DNA of 64,000 nt from Sphingomonas aerolata (GCF_003046295.1 NZ_PZZN01000004.1:1-64000); one strand, 5' to 3'; positions 1 through 14,623 are shown, counted from the stretch's first letter. The notes: generated by a model from the letters alone, not told the origin. Numbers and translations: made by a program.

Positions 1-1
1 C

Positions 2-46
2 AGCAACCAGACCGTGTGGCCGTTCGCTGCGGTGACACCCCTCTAG
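2..46 (+). CDS. Possible C-terminal end of a gene starting before the window
   Basis: One frame reads SNQTVWPFAAVTPL and then TAG at 44-46. The composition looks like protein, but only 14 codons are visible, so no family can be named. It would be the gene just upstream of the GH3 enzyme on the same strand. Another frame also stays open through here, so this is a weak call. Confidence 0.2.
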   Translation, partial: SNQTVWPFAAVTPL

Positions 47-309
47 GGCCCATCCCCAATCCCGTCAAACGCAAATTTCACTTTTATGGCAATTTCTACG
101 AGCTGGCGCGTTCTGCGCCCCCGTGACGCTTATATCCGGCTTTCTGAGCGGTGGCAGACAGCACCGTGGTTCGGACGCCAGCTCGATCCTTCCCTTGCTT
201 GTAACGTAAATGATTTGCCCGACGCCCCGCTGCAGCGATAGCAGGGTGGCAATGCCCGGGGGCGTCGGCATCAGTCGGAGAGCTTCGAACCGGGATCAGG
301 GAGATAAGG

Positions 310-2913
<2,604 letters not shown>

Positions 2914-2935
2914 GGTCGATCGGCGTCGCGGCCGC

Positions 2936-4570
2936 CTAGACGGCGTTCGCGTCCAGCGGCGTCGTCCGCGGTTGGAGGCGGAACGGATCGAACCCCTGCG
3001 GCAGCCCGACGCTGACGGGATTCGGCAGGATCCGCCCTACCCGCGTCGCCGCGGCGACGACGTCGGGCGCGGTCCGGACCGCGTCGTCGACCGGGTCCGT
3101 CAACCGGTCGAGCGGCGTCGTCGTTGCGGAGCCGGTCGGCTGGACATAGCGCAGCGCCCAGTCGCGGGTCGTCTCGTCGGCAAGCCGGCGGATGACGAGC
3201 GCGCGCGCCGCGGCCTGGTCGCCCCGACAGACATACATCTGCATCGCGGCGCCCGGCACCAGCGCTTCGTCCAACAGCACCTCTGCGGTGACGGGTTCGG
3301 CGGCAGCGCTCTGTCCAGTCCGGGCGAGCGCACAGGCCTGCCAGGCTTTGACGAGCAGGACGGACGCGCGGTTGACGTTGCTCCCGTATCGTTTCGCCCG
3401 ATCGAGAAAGACGTCGGCGCGCGTGAGGACCTGCGGCCAGTCGGTCTCCATCGCCGCCAGCTGCAGATAGGCGCCGTCGAGATTGAGGCCATTGCCCTGG
3501 TCGTCGGCCGGCACGGTCGTCGCGACCCTGGCCAGCAATGCCCGCGCCTCGTCATAGCGCCCCTGATGCGCCAGCGCCCTGGCGACGATCGGCGCGAGGA
3601 ACACGCCCTCGCCCCGCGGCGCGCCCGCGGCACGCGCTTCCACGGGCACCGCCGCTCCGGTGTCGATCGCGTCGAACATCGGCAAAAACAGGCCGAGCAC
3701 CGCGGGATACGCCTCGAGGCGGGAGAGGCGACGCGCATAGGGCGTAGCGGTGTCGAAATCGGCAGCCGCCGCCCAGTCGCCGCGCAACTCGTCGAGGTAG
3801 CGCCGCGACTGGGCGGCAAGATCGGCACCGGCCCACTCGGCGATCCGCGGCCAGAGCGGCGCATAGCGTCGGTCGATATACAAGGTGAGGAGATCATCCG
3901 GATCGCCGATCGTCGTGACGAGGTTTACCGCCTCGTCAGTCGCTGCGCCTGGCGACATCCGCATCGCCTCGCGCGTGCGGGACAAGGCTGCGGTCGAGCG
4001 TTCGGGCGCGAGCCCCGAACTGAAGCCGATCTCGCCAAGCCGGGCGTTGAGCCGGTCTGCCCGGCTCCGGTCGCCGATCTCGGTCAAACGCCCCGTCAAC
4101 GCCATGACGACGTAGCGGTCGAAATGCCGCGTCATCTCAGGCGCGAGCCGGCTGGCCTGGAGGAGGAGATCCGCGGCGCGCTGCGGCGAACCGGAAAAGG
4201 TATAGATGCCCGTCGCGACGAGTTTCGGCCGCGGATCATCCGGCAGAAGCCGCAGCGCCTCCTCGATCGCCGCGACCGCGGGGCCGGTCGCCTGCGCGCT
4301 TGCGAGAACACCGGCCCGCACCGTCTGCACCATGCCGCGCAGCGGCGTCGGCCGCGGCAGCTTGGCAAGGACCGCATCGAGCCGGGCGATGTCGGGCGAT
4401 CGTCCGGCGATCGCCGACGCTGCCTCCGCCATCACCGCGCGATCTGCGGGATCGGTCGTCATCGCTAGGGGATCTGCGACCTGGGCGCGGGCCACCCCTG
4501 GGGTCATGCCATAAGCCATCGTCGCGGCAACCGCGGTTAGCGCCATTCCAGATCCAAAAACCGGTCTCAT
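2936..4570 (-). CDS. Secreted helical-repeat (TPR-like) protein of unknown function
   Basis: The open frame reaches 4741, but the start chosen here gives MRPVFGSGMALTAVAATMAYGMTPGVARAQ, a convincing signal peptide, and has AGAGGGG 8-13 nt upstream. The mature protein, about 515 residues, is almost entirely Ala/Arg/Leu-rich helix pairs. These look like a tetratricopeptide-type solenoid, although no single repeat is textbook. No catalytic motif or membrane anchor is visible. It would act in the periplasm, probably as a scaffold. It is convergent with the GH3 gene, with only 22 nt between stop codons. I do not recognise a named family. Confidence 0.75.
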   Translation of the reverse strand: MRPVFGSGMALTAVAATMAYGMTPGVARAQVADPLAMTTDPADRAVMAEAASAIAGRSPDIARLDAVLAKLPRPTPLRGMVQTVRAGVLASAQATGPAVAAIEEALRLLPDDPRPKLVATGIYTFSGSPQRAADLLLQASRLAPEMTRHFDRYVVMALTGRLTEIGDRSRADRLNARLGEIGFSSGLAPERSTAALSRTREAMRMSPGAATDEAVNLVTTIGDPDDLLTLYIDRRYAPLWPRIAEWAGADLAAQSRRYLDELRGDWAAAADFDTATPYARRLSRLEAYPAVLGLFLPMFDAIDTGAAVPVEARAAGAPRGEGVFLAPIVARALAHQGRYDEARALLARVATTVPADDQGNGLNLDGAYLQLAAMETDWPQVLTRADVFLDRAKRYGSNVNRASVLLVKAWQACALARTGQSAAAEPVTAEVLLDEALVPGAAMQMYVCRGDQAAARALVIRRLADETTRDWALRYVQPTGSATTTPLDRLTDPVDDAVRTAPDVVAAATRVGRILPNPVSVGLPQGFDPFRLQPRTTPLDANAV

Positions 4571-4904
4571 GCTGTTCCCCTCTGCACAGATCCGAGCACA
4601 GGGCGCGCAGACTGTCCATCGCTCCATCTCCGACATTTTTTGACGTCGAGTCGCGGCACCGATGAAAGCGCGAGGGTGCGGACTGTGCGCGCGCTGCAGC
4701 AACCGGCAGCGCGCACAGTCAGGGCGAGCGACGCTGGTCACGGATCACCGCGGTTATCGGCTGCCTTAACCGGCATCGGCCGCGCGCGAGCGGATCAAAC
4801 GCCGAGACGGATCATGCCCAGACGGTCCAGCTGACGATCCTCAAGAACGGGACCTTTGCTGGCTCCACGACTGACGTCGTTTCGACTCGCCGAGCGCCAG
4901 ACCC
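4571..4904. other. Intergenic region with one imperfect hairpin
   Basis: 334 nt between two minus-strand genes. No coding sequence is supported here: the frame that stays open upstream of the helical-repeat gene has no ribosome site and lies before a clear signal peptide. The only structure is the inverted repeat at 4681-4720. Confidence 0.6.
4681..4720. repeat. Imperfect inverted repeat (hairpin)
   Basis: GACTGTGCGCGCGCTGC pairs with GCAGCGCGCACAGTC across an 8-nt loop, with a 2-nt bulge in the left arm. There is no T-run, so a classic intrinsic terminator is not certain. It lies downstream of the small gene at 4905-5114 and upstream of the helical-repeat gene, and could separate their transcription. 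Confidence 0.5.
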
Positions 4905-5114
4905 TCAGGCGGGGTCCGCGCTGCCCTGTTCGGTGATCGGATGGAGCGCGGCGCGCACGTTGACCGACGTCAGCTCCTGTTCGATCCAGTCGACACAATC
5001 GCTGATCTTCGCCCCGACCAGCGCGTTGCCGCCCTCGTCCGCGATGCGCAACGCCTCTTCGAGGAGGAAAGCCATCGACCTCAGTCGAGCAACCGTCTGC
5101 GCGTAACTCTGCAT
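4905..5114 (-). CDS. Small conserved-looking hypothetical protein
   Basis: 69 residues, MQSYAQTVARLRSMAFLL..., mostly amphipathic helix with an acidic second half (DCVDWIEQELTSV). AAGGGA sits about 8 nt before the ATG, which supports translation. There is no signal peptide, membrane segment or known motif. The reading frame on the other side of the strand is less protein-like. I do not recognise it, and the neighbours give no clue to its role. Confidence 0.55.
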   Translation of the reverse strand: MQSYAQTVARLRSMAFLLEEALRIADEGGNALVGAKISDCVDWIEQELTSVNVRAALHPITEQGSADPA

Positions 5115-5349
5115 CGCTCAATCCCTTGATCGTGATCATGACGATATCAGAATTGCGTGCGATTTGAAGGGTCAATGACGGTGTCGGATTGGGACTTTTG
5201 GCTTAGACCGTCGATTATCTCGGTCCCGCCCTATGGCGCGGCAGCCGCCTGATACCTATTTTTTCCGAGTTAGGGCGGATTCCGGCGTGGCAACGCAACC
5301 GGTTCCGTGGCGATCCGTTCGTTAGCGGATCAGGGAGCTTTAGATCTTT

Positions 5350-5991
5350 ATGAACAGCAATGACGGATTTCCCGTATCGCGCCGTGGCGTGATCGCGGGT
5401 GGCGTAGCGACCGCGACCCTGACCGGGACCCCGGTGGGTGCGCAGGTTGCGGCACCGCAACAGACCCCGCCGACGACGATGCCGGTGACGCTCAAGGTCA
5501 ATGGCCGCAATACGCTGATCGAGGTCGACACGCGGACGACCCTGCTCGACGCATTGCGCGAGACGATGAAGCTGACGGGCACGAAAAAGGGCTGTGATCA
5601 CGGCCAGTGCGGTGCCTGCACAGTCATCGTCGAGGGCCGGCGGATCAACAGCTGCCTGACGCTCGCGGTGATGCACGAGGGCGATTCGATCACTACCATC
5701 GAGGGTCTCGGCACGCCGGAGAAGCTGCACGCGATGCAGGCCGCTTTCGTTAAGCATGACGGCTATCAGTGCGGCTATTGCACGCCGGGCCAGATCTGCT
5801 CCGCCGTCGCGACGCTCAACGAGATCAAGGAAGGCATCCCCAGCCATGCCACCGGCGACATCGCCGCCAAGCCGAAGGTGACGACCGCCGAACTTCAGGA
5901 GCGGATGAGCGGCAATATCTGTCGCTGCGGCGCCTATTCGAACATCATCGACGCGATCCACGACGTCGCCGGCACGGAGCGCATGGCATGA
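5350..5991 (+). CDS. paoA: Aldehyde dehydrogenase iron-sulfur subunit PaoA (xanthine oxidase family)
   Basis: Small subunit of a periplasmic molybdenum aldehyde oxidoreductase, carrying two [2Fe-2S] clusters that pass electrons from molybdopterin towards FAD. The N-terminus [17 protein letters not shown] is a twin-arginine signal, cut near AQ at residues 31-32, so the whole complex should be exported folded. The plant-type ferredoxin domain has Cys82, 87, 90 and 102. The helical domain has Cys141, 144, 191 and 193. Length (213) matches the family. Its stop overlaps the start of the FAD subunit (ATGA), which shows translational coupling in a three-gene operon. Confidence 0.93.
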   Translation: MNSNDGFPVSRRGVIAGGVATATLTGTPVGAQVAAPQQTPPTTMPVTLKVNGRNTLIEVDTRTTLLDALRETMKLTGTKKGCDHGQCGACTVIVEGRRINSCLTLAVMHEGDSITTIEGLGTPEKLHAMQAAFVKHDGYQCGYCTPGQICSAVATLNEIKEGIPSHATGDIAAKPKVTTAELQERMSGNICRCGAYSNIIDAIHDVAGTERMA

Positions 5992-6938
5992 AGGCCTTTA
6001 CCTTCGAACGCGCCAAGACCGCGAGTGCCGCCGCGGCAGCCGCCGTCCGCACCCCGGGCGCCAAGTTCATCGCGGGCGGGACCAACCTGCTCGACCTGAT
6101 GAAGCTGCAGATCGAGACGCCGCAGCATCTGATCGACGTCAACGGCCTCGATCTGGACACGATCGCGCCAACCAGCGACGGCGGCCTGCGGATCGGTGCG
6201 CTGGTTCGCAACACCGACCTCGCCGCTGACGCCCGCGTCCGCAAGGATTATGGCGTGCTCAGCCGTGCACTCGTGTCGGGCGCGTCCGGCCAGTTGCGCA
6301 ACAAGGCGACCACCGCGGGCAACCTGCTCCAGCGGACCCGCTGCCCCTATTTCTACGACACGACCAAACCCTGCAACAAGCGCCAGCCGGGCAGCGGCTG
6401 CGCGGCGATCGGTGGCTTCAACCGCAATCTCGCGGTCATGGGGACCAGCGATGCCTGCATCGCGACGCACCCAAGCGACATGGCGGTCGCGATGCGGGTG
6501 CTCGATGCGACCGTCGAGACGGTCAATTCGGCCGGCCAGACGCGCGCTATCCCGATCGCCGACTTCCACCGGTTGCCGGGCACGACGCCGCATATCGAGA
6601 CCGCGCTCGCCCCGGGTGAGCTGATCACCGCGGTCACGTTGCCAAAGCCGATTGGCGGCACGCACATCTATCAGAAGGTCCGTGACCGTGCCTCCTACGC
6701 GTTCGCTTTGGTGTCGGTCGCGGCGGTCGTCCAGCCCGATGGTCGCGGGCGCCTTGCCTTTGGTGGCCTCGCGCACAAGCCGTGGCGGGTCGAAGCTGCC
6801 GAGGCGCAACTGCCCAAGGGTGCCAAGGCCACGGCCGCGGCCGTTCTGGCTGGTGCCCGCACGACGTCGCAAAATGCATTCAAGCTGCCGCTGATCGAAC
6901 GCACGATCCACGCAGTGCTCGAAGAAGCGAAGGCCTGA
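5988..6938 (+). CDS. paoB: Aldehyde dehydrogenase FAD-binding subunit PaoB
   Basis: Middle subunit of the PaoABC-type molybdoenzyme, 316 residues. It binds FAD through [12 protein letters not shown] (residues 29-40) and the TTAGNLLQ loop. Unlike ordinary xanthine dehydrogenase FAD subunits, it has an extra cysteine set (Cys119, 129, 138, 157) inside [12 protein letters not shown] and the following loop. This matches the additional [4Fe-4S] cluster known in E. coli PaoB. It starts at the ATG inside the paoA stop. It has no signal of its own and would be carried out with PaoA. Confidence 0.93.
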   Translation: MKAFTFERAKTASAAAAAAVRTPGAKFIAGGTNLLDLMKLQIETPQHLIDVNGLDLDTIAPTSDGGLRIGALVRNTDLAADARVRKDYGVLSRALVSGASGQLRNKATTAGNLLQRTRCPYFYDTTKPCNKRQPGSGCAAIGGFNRNLAVMGTSDACIATHPSDMAVAMRVLDATVETVNSAGQTRAIPIADFHRLPGTTPHIETALAPGELITAVTLPKPIGGTHIYQKVRDRASYAFALVSVAAVVQPDGRGRLAFGGLAHKPWRVEAAEAQLPKGAKATAAAVLAGARTTSQNAFKLPLIERTIHAVLEEAKA

Positions 6939-6943
6939 TCGCC

Positions 6944-9145
6944 ATGAAGTTCGATACCCCCGCAACGACCAACCCGATCGACCGCATGAAGGTCGTCGGG
7001 CAACCGGTCGACCGCATCGACGGCAAGCGCAAGACCACTGGAACCGCGCGCTATGCCTATGAACGCAACGACGCCGCCCCCAGCGCGGTCTATGGCTATA
7101 TCGTCGGCGCGGCGATCGCCAAGGGCCGGATCGAGCGGATCGATTTCGCCGAAGCCAAGGCTGCACCGGGCGTGCTCGCCGTCGTCACGCATGAAAATGC
7201 CGGTACGGTGGCCAAGGCGCAGGCGCATACCGCGCGCATGCTCGCGGGACCTGACGTCCAGCATTTCGACCAGGCGGTCGCGATCGTGGTCGCATCGACG
7301 TTCGAACAGGCGCGCGCCGCTGCCAAGCTGGTCCGCGTCACCTATGCCCGCAGCGCCGGAAAGTTCGATCTTGCCGCGGAGAGGTCCGCCGCGGTGAAGC
7401 CGAAGGACGGCAAGCCTGATACCGCGATCGGCGACTTCGCCGGCGCCTTTGCCAAGGCCCCGGTCAAGCTCGACCAGACCTATACCACGCCCGATCAGAG
7501 CCATGCGATGATGGAACCGCATGCGACGACCGCCGCGTGGACGGGGTCGAAGCTGACGCTGTGGACCTCGAACCAGATGCTCAACTGGGCGGTGCGCGAC
7601 ATGAGCAAGACGCTCGGCATTCCCAAGGAGGACATTCACGTCCTGTCGCCCTTCGTCGGCGGCGGCTTCGGGTCGAAGCTCTGGATCCGCAGCGATGCGG
7701 TGATGGCCGCGCTCGCCTCGCGCGCGATCGGTGGCAAGCCGGTCAAGGTCGCGCTGACCCGTCCGCAGATCATGAACAACACCACGCACCGGCCGGCGAC
7801 GATCCAGCGGCTGCGGATCGGCGCGCGCAAGGACGGCACGATCACCGCGATCGCGCATGAAAGCTGGTCGGGCGATCTCCCCGGTGGCGGACCCGAGACC
7901 GCGCCGAACGTCACCCGGCTGCTCTATGCGGGTGCGAACCGGATGACCGCGACGCGGCTCGCGACGCTCGACCTTCCCGAGGGCAACGCGATGCGCGCAC
8001 CCGGCGAAGCGGTCGGGCTGCTCGCGCTCGAGGCGGCGATGGACGAGCTTGCCGAGACGCTGAAGATGGATCCGGTTCAGTTGCGCATCGTCAACGATAC
8101 GCAGGTCGATCCCGAATCACCCAAGCGCGCCTTCTCGCACCGCGATCTCGTCGGCTGTCTCAGGACGGGCGCGGAGCGGTTCGGCTGGAACAAGCGCAAT
8201 CCCGTGCCGGGCCAGGTCCGCGAAGGCCGCTGGCTGATCGGCATGGGCATGGCATCCGCCTTCCGCGACAATGTCACGATGAAGTCGGGCGCGCGCGTCG
8301 GGATCGACAAGAAGGGCGTCGTCACCGTCGCCACCGACATGACCGACATCGGCACGGGCAGCTACACGATCATCGGGCAGACCGCGGCCGAGATGATGGG
8401 CGTGCCGCTCGACAAAGTGATCGTCCTGCTCGGTGACAGCAGCTTCCCCGTCTCGTCCGGTTCGGGCGGCCAATGGGGCGGCAACAGCTCGACCGCCGGC
8501 GTCTATGCGGCCTGTTCGGCACTGCGCGACAGCGTCGCACGCAAGCTCGGCTTCGACCCGACCGACATCGTCTTCGAAGACGGCAAGGTGAAGTCGGGCA
8601 ACCGCAGCGTCTCGCTCGCCGAGGCGGCGGGCGATGCGGGCCTGTCGGCGGAGGACTCGATCGAGTTCGGCGATCTGACCAAGACCTATGCGCAGTCGAC
8701 CTTCGGCGCGCATTTCGTCGAGGTCGCGGTCGATTCGGCGACCGGCGAGGTTCGGGTGCGCCGGATGAGCGGTGCGTTTGCCGCCGGGCGGATACTCAAC
8801 CCCAAGTCGGCGCGCAGCCAGGTCATCGGCGCGATGACCATGGGCGTCGGTGCGGCGCTGATGGAGGACGCGGTCGTCGACAAAAGGTTCGGCTATTTCG
8901 TCAATCACGACATGGCCGAATATCATGTCCCGGTGCATGCCGACGTGCCCTATCAGGACGTGTTCTTCATGGACGAGACCGATGCCAAGTCGTCGCCGAT
9001 GAAGGCCAAGGGCGTCGGCGAGCTCGGCATCTGCGGCGTCGGCGCCGCGGTCGCGAATGCGGTCTACAATGCCTGCGGCGTCCGGATCCGCGAATATCCG
9101 CTGACGCTCGACAAGGTGATCAAGGGCATGCCGCCCGTCGCCTGA
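6944..9145 (+). CDS. paoC: Aldehyde dehydrogenase molybdenum-binding subunit PaoC
   Basis: Large catalytic subunit (733 residues) that oxidises aldehydes to acids at a molybdopterin cofactor. The motifs FVGGGFGSK and NAMRAPGEA line the cofactor site. The C-terminal KGVGELG holds the catalytic Glu (residue 693, close to the position known for E. coli PaoC). The chosen ATG is 5 nt after the paoB stop. An upstream in-frame extension exists but is only antisense-like sequence within paoB. The cofactor-insertion chaperone PaoD, which follows in E. coli, is not found here. The natural substrate is unknown; aromatic aldehydes are typical for the family. Confidence 0.93.
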   Translation: MKFDTPATTNPIDRMKVVGQPVDRIDGKRKTTGTARYAYERNDAAPSAVYGYIVGAAIAKGRIERIDFAEAKAAPGVLAVVTHENAGTVAKAQAHTARMLAGPDVQHFDQAVAIVVASTFEQARAAAKLVRVTYARSAGKFDLAAERSAAVKPKDGKPDTAIGDFAGAFAKAPVKLDQTYTTPDQSHAMMEPHATTAAWTGSKLTLWTSNQMLNWAVRDMSKTLGIPKEDIHVLSPFVGGGFGSKLWIRSDAVMAALASRAIGGKPVKVALTRPQIMNNTTHRPATIQRLRIGARKDGTITAIAHESWSGDLPGGGPETAPNVTRLLYAGANRMTATRLATLDLPEGNAMRAPGEAVGLLALEAAMDELAETLKMDPVQLRIVNDTQVDPESPKRAFSHRDLVGCLRTGAERFGWNKRNPVPGQVREGRWLIGMGMASAFRDNVTMKSGARVGIDKKGVVTVATDMTDIGTGSYTIIGQTAAEMMGVPLDKVIVLLGDSSFPVSSGSGGQWGGNSSTAGVYAACSALRDSVARKLGFDPTDIVFEDGKVKSGNRSVSLAEAAGDAGLSAEDSIEFGDLTKTYAQSTFGAHFVEVAVDSATGEVRVRRMSGAFAAGRILNPKSARSQVIGAMTMGVGAALMEDAVVDKRFGYFVNHDMAEYHVPVHADVPYQDVFFMDETDAKSSPMKAKGVGELGICGVGAAVANAVYNACGVRIREYPLTLDKVIKGMPPVA

Positions 9146-9270
9146 CGGCCTGTCCTGCCGCCCTTGCAGACGATCCCGCCGTATCGCAGACATCGAACCG
9201 ATGATCTGCGGTGCGGCGGTGTCGTTTCCGGCTTCGTCGCAGCCCGCGGGTTCGACGGAGAGACCTTGCG

Positions 9271-9795
9271 ATGCCGCTTTATGCCCTGGGCGACAAACGC
9301 CCCACCTGCCACCCGACCGCCTGGGTCGCGCCGAGCGCCGATCTGATCGCCGATGTCCAGCTGGGCGAGGCGGCGAGCGTCTGGTTCGGTGCGGTCGTCC
9401 GCGCGGACAACACGCCGATCGTCATCGGCGCGCGGAGCAACATCCAGGAGGGCGCGATGCTGCATTCGGATCCCGGCGCGCCGCTTCGGATCGGCGCGGA
9501 TTGCACGATCGGCCATCACGCCATCCTCCACGGCTGCACGGTCGGCGACCGGTCGCTGATCGGCATGGGGGCGATCCTGCTCAACCATGCGGTGATCCCG
9601 GAGGACTGCATCGTCGGCGCCGGCGCGCTCGTCACCGAGGGCAAGACCTTCCCCGCGGGCAGCCTGATCATCGGCAGCCCGGCCCGCGCGGTCCGGCAGC
9701 TCGATGCGCAGGCGATCGCGGCGCTCCGCGTCTCCGCCCGGCATTATGTCGAGAAGGCCCGCGCCTGCGCAACCGGACTGACGCGCATCGACTAG
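9271..9795 (+). CDS. Gamma-carbonic-anhydrase family protein (left-handed beta helix)
   Basis: A 174-residue hexapeptide-repeat protein of the YrdA/PaaY type. The repeats run almost the whole length (for example VVIGARSNIQEGAMLH). The three metal-binding histidines expected for the family are present at residues 65, 82 and 87 (MLHSDPG, GHHAILHG). ATG at 9271 follows GGAGAG and gives the normal family length; the open frame upstream of it is Arg-rich and unlikely. Some members are carbonic anhydrases and others thioesterases, so the reaction is not settled. It lies 125 nt after paoC and could share its transcript, though no functional link is known. Confidence 0.88.
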   Translation: MPLYALGDKRPTCHPTAWVAPSADLIADVQLGEAASVWFGAVVRADNTPIVIGARSNIQEGAMLHSDPGAPLRIGADCTIGHHAILHGCTVGDRSLIGMGAILLNHAVIPEDCIVGAGALVTEGKTFPAGSLIIGSPARAVRQLDAQAIAALRVSARHYVEKARACATGLTRID

Positions 9796-9801
9796 GGGTG
9801 A

Positions 9802-9837
9802 GCACCGGATCCCGGGACATCGCCCGGGGTCCGGTGC
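9802..9837. terminator. GC-rich hairpin between convergent genes
   Basis: GCACCGGATCCCGGG pairs with CCCGGGGTCCGGTGC with one G-T wobble and a 6-nt loop. It starts 6 nt after the carbonic-anhydrase stop and ends 7 nt before the aminopeptidase stop. There is no clear T-run, so it may need Rho or act only as an mRNA end stabiliser. Confidence 0.55.
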
Positions 9838-9844
9838 CGCTGTG

Positions 9845-12430
<2,586 letters not shown>

Positions 12431-12546
12431 GGCGGCACATCTCCGGAACACTCTATGCCGACCGCTCTAAGCATTTGCGGTCACATGGCAATCACACGTG
12501 ACTGCCGCTCTAACCAGAGTGCTGGCGCAGCCGTTTCGGCTGCGCT

Positions 12547-13533
12547 ATGAAACGCGCCATGACCGTACCCGCTATTCTAAAGAGCCTGCGCCTGCCCGTG
12601 ATCGGGTCGCCGCTGTTCATCATTTCCGGACCCGACCTGGTGATCGCCCAGTGCAAGGCGGGCATCGTCGGATCCTTCCCGGCTCTCAATGCGCGACCGC
12701 AGGCGATGCTCGACGAATGGCTCCACCGGATCACCGAGGAGCTGAGCGCGCACAACCGCGCCAATCCCGATCGCCCCGCCGCGCCGTTCGCGGTCAATCA
12801 GATCGTCCACAAGTCGAACGACCGGCTCGAACGTGATCTCGAAACCTGTGCCAAATGGCAGGTGCCGATCGTGATCACCTCGCTCGGCGCGCGTGAGGAT
12901 CTGAACACCGCAGTGCATGGCTGGGGCGGGATCACGCTGCACGACGTCATCGACGACCGGTTCGCGCGCAAGGCGATCGAAAAGGGTGCCGACGGCCTGA
13001 TCGCGGTCGCCGCGGGCGCCGGCGGCCATGCCGGACGACTGTCGCCCTTTGCGATCATCCAGGAGATTCGCCAGTGGTTCGACGGTCCGCTAGCGCTGTC
13101 GGGCGCGATAGCAACTGGCGACGCGGTACTCGCCGCGCAGGCGATGGGCGCCGATTTCGGCTATATCGGCTCGCCCTTCATCGCGACCGTCGAGGCGAAT
13201 GCCGATCAGGCCTATAAGGACGGCATCGTCGCGGGGCGCGCGGCGGACATCGTCTATTCGAACCTGTTCACCGGCGTGCACGGCAATTACCTGCGCGCGT
13301 CGATCGTCGCGGCGGGGATGGATCCCGATGCGCTGCCCGAGGGTGATCTGAAGACGATGAACTTCGGGGCCGGCGCCAATGCCGAGGGTGGATCGAAGCC
13401 CAAGGCGTGGAAGGATATCTGGGGATCGGGCCAGGGGATCGGCGCGGTCACCGCGGTCGAGAGCGTCGCCGACCGCGTCGACCGGCTCGAGCGCGAATAT
13501 CGCGCGGCACGCACCCGGCTCGGCCTCGCCTAG
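12547..13533 (+). CDS. Nitronate monooxygenase / 2-nitropropane dioxygenase family FMN enzyme
   Basis: 328-residue TIM-barrel flavoprotein. The start (LPVIGSPLFIISGPDLVIAQCKAGIVGSFPALNARP) and the FMN phosphate loop (GADGLIAVAAGAGGHAG, GAIATGDAVLAAQAMGADFGYIGSPF) are characteristic. It detoxifies alkyl nitronates or acts as an NAD(P)H:flavin-linked reductase. It is cytoplasmic, with no signal. A second ATG lies four codons in; neither has a clear ribosome site. It is divergent from the aminopeptidase gene (116 nt) and has no operon partner. Confidence 0.88.
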   Translation: MKRAMTVPAILKSLRLPVIGSPLFIISGPDLVIAQCKAGIVGSFPALNARPQAMLDEWLHRITEELSAHNRANPDRPAAPFAVNQIVHKSNDRLERDLETCAKWQVPIVITSLGAREDLNTAVHGWGGITLHDVIDDRFARKAIEKGADGLIAVAAGAGGHAGRLSPFAIIQEIRQWFDGPLALSGAIATGDAVLAAQAMGADFGYIGSPFIATVEANADQAYKDGIVAGRAADIVYSNLFTGVHGNYLRASIVAAGMDPDALPEGDLKTMNFGAGANAEGGSKPKAWKDIWGSGQGIGAVTAVESVADRVDRLEREYRAARTRLGLA

Positions 13534-13545
13534 GCTAGCCTAGGC
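13528..13545. repeat. Perfect 18-bp palindrome at the stop codon
   Basis: GCCTAGGCTAGCCTAGGC reads the same on both strands and contains the nitronate monooxygenase TAG stop plus three CTAG tetramers, a rare word in such genomes. As RNA it could form only a very tight hairpin, so a protein-binding or chance origin is as likely as termination. Confidence 0.6.
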
Positions 13546-13574
13546 CCGTCTGACGGTACGCCCCGCCCGCCGCG

Positions 13575-14072
13575 CTAGAGCACGCGGGCGAGGCGATCCT
13601 GCATCGACAAGGCGGGGCTGGCGGCGGGCCGTGGCGCATCGAGCGCGGCGTCGAGCAGCGCGACGCGCCGGTGAAGCTGCATGCTCGCGGTGATCAACGC
13701 CCTCGCGCTGGGCGGAAACGCCGCCAGCATCGCGTCATCGGTCACCGGCGCCTCGCCGAGCCGCCGCGCCGGATCCAGCGCCTCGCCCCGCGTGAGTTCG
13801 CCAGCCTGGACCGCGCGCTGCGTCAGCAACCACGCGAGGACATGGAGCAACCGGGTCGTGACCTTGAGCGATTCACAGCTCAGGCTGACGCGGACGAGCG
13901 GTTCGAGCGCGTCCCGGTCGGTCCGTCCCGTATCGTCGAAATAGGCTCGCGCCTCTTCGGCCAGCCGCATCGCCTCACGGTACAGCGCACCGATCATGCG
14001 GTCTTGCAGGGGCAGTTCGGGCGGTCGACCAATCATTCTGCCCGACTGCCATAGCCGCATCGCCGCGCCCAT
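13575..14072 (-). CDS. DUF1465 family protein
   Basis: 165 residues at most, helical. The core LIGALYREAMRLAEEARAYFD-like opening and the SCESLKVTTRLLHVLAWLL segment are typical of the alphaproteobacterial DUF1465 family, often found near DksA and YdcH-like genes, as here. The family normally begins close to this core, so ATG at 14036 (MIGRPPEL) is a possible shorter start; no good ribosome site marks either. Function is unknown. Members are linked by context to growth or cell-cycle regulation, which the sequence itself does not show. Confidence 0.8.
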   Translation of the reverse strand: MGAAMRLWQSGRMIGRPPELPLQDRMIGALYREAMRLAEEARAYFDDTGRTDRDALEPLVRVSLSCESLKVTTRLLHVLAWLLTQRAVQAGELTRGEALDPARRLGEAPVTDDAMLAAFPPSARALITASMQLHRRVALLDAALDAPRPAASPALSMQDRLARVL

Positions 14073-14204
14073 CGGGAAAACGCAGCGATGCGCCAGGATG
14101 TGTCCCGAAACGCGCCGCTTCGATCGACCGCTCGATCTATATTATGACGCAATTTGAAGGCGCTGGCCGAAATCACGCCCCGCATCCGCGCGTGCTCGGA
14201 CGGA

Positions 14205-14408
14205 TCAGGCGATGATGTCGGGGATCAACTGGTCCTCGAACGCGGCAATTTCGTCGCGGAGCCGCAGCTTGCGCTTCTTGAGCCGGGCGATCTGCAGCTG
14301 GTCGGGAACGGTGAGCGACCAGAGCGCGGCGATCGCCGAATCGAGGTCGCGATGCTCGGTCCGGATTTCGTCCAGCCGGACCCTGATCTGTGCCTCGTCC
14401 ACCATCAT
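14205..14408 (-). CDS. DUF465 (YdcH-like) small coiled-coil protein
   Basis: 67 residues with the family layout: an N-terminal helix (RVRLDEIRTEHRDLDSAIAAL), a turn, and the signature LQIARLKKRKLRLRDEIAAFE. It is a short antiparallel helical hairpin of unknown role. The first two codons are both ATG. It lies 132 nt upstream of the DUF1465 gene on the same strand, and a second copy of the family lies divergent, 215 nt away. Confidence 0.85.
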   Translation of the reverse strand: MMVDEAQIRVRLDEIRTEHRDLDSAIAALWSLTVPDQLQIARLKKRKLRLRDEIAAFEDQLIPDIIA

Positions 14409-14623
14409 GTCCTTCGCCCACCCCTGCTACGCGGTCCTTAGCAAATGCATGGCATTGCGCGAGCACCAAAAACTGCCCGGCGCGCGCCGTCCGTGGTCAC
14501 AGGACTCGGCCCGTCGCACGCGCCGGCTCGCCCGGTCGATTCACCAATCTTCGTTAAAGACTTTTTGCTGGGGCGATGGTTTACTCAGCACCCCAACACG
14601 AATGCAGAAGGAGTTTTTCCACC

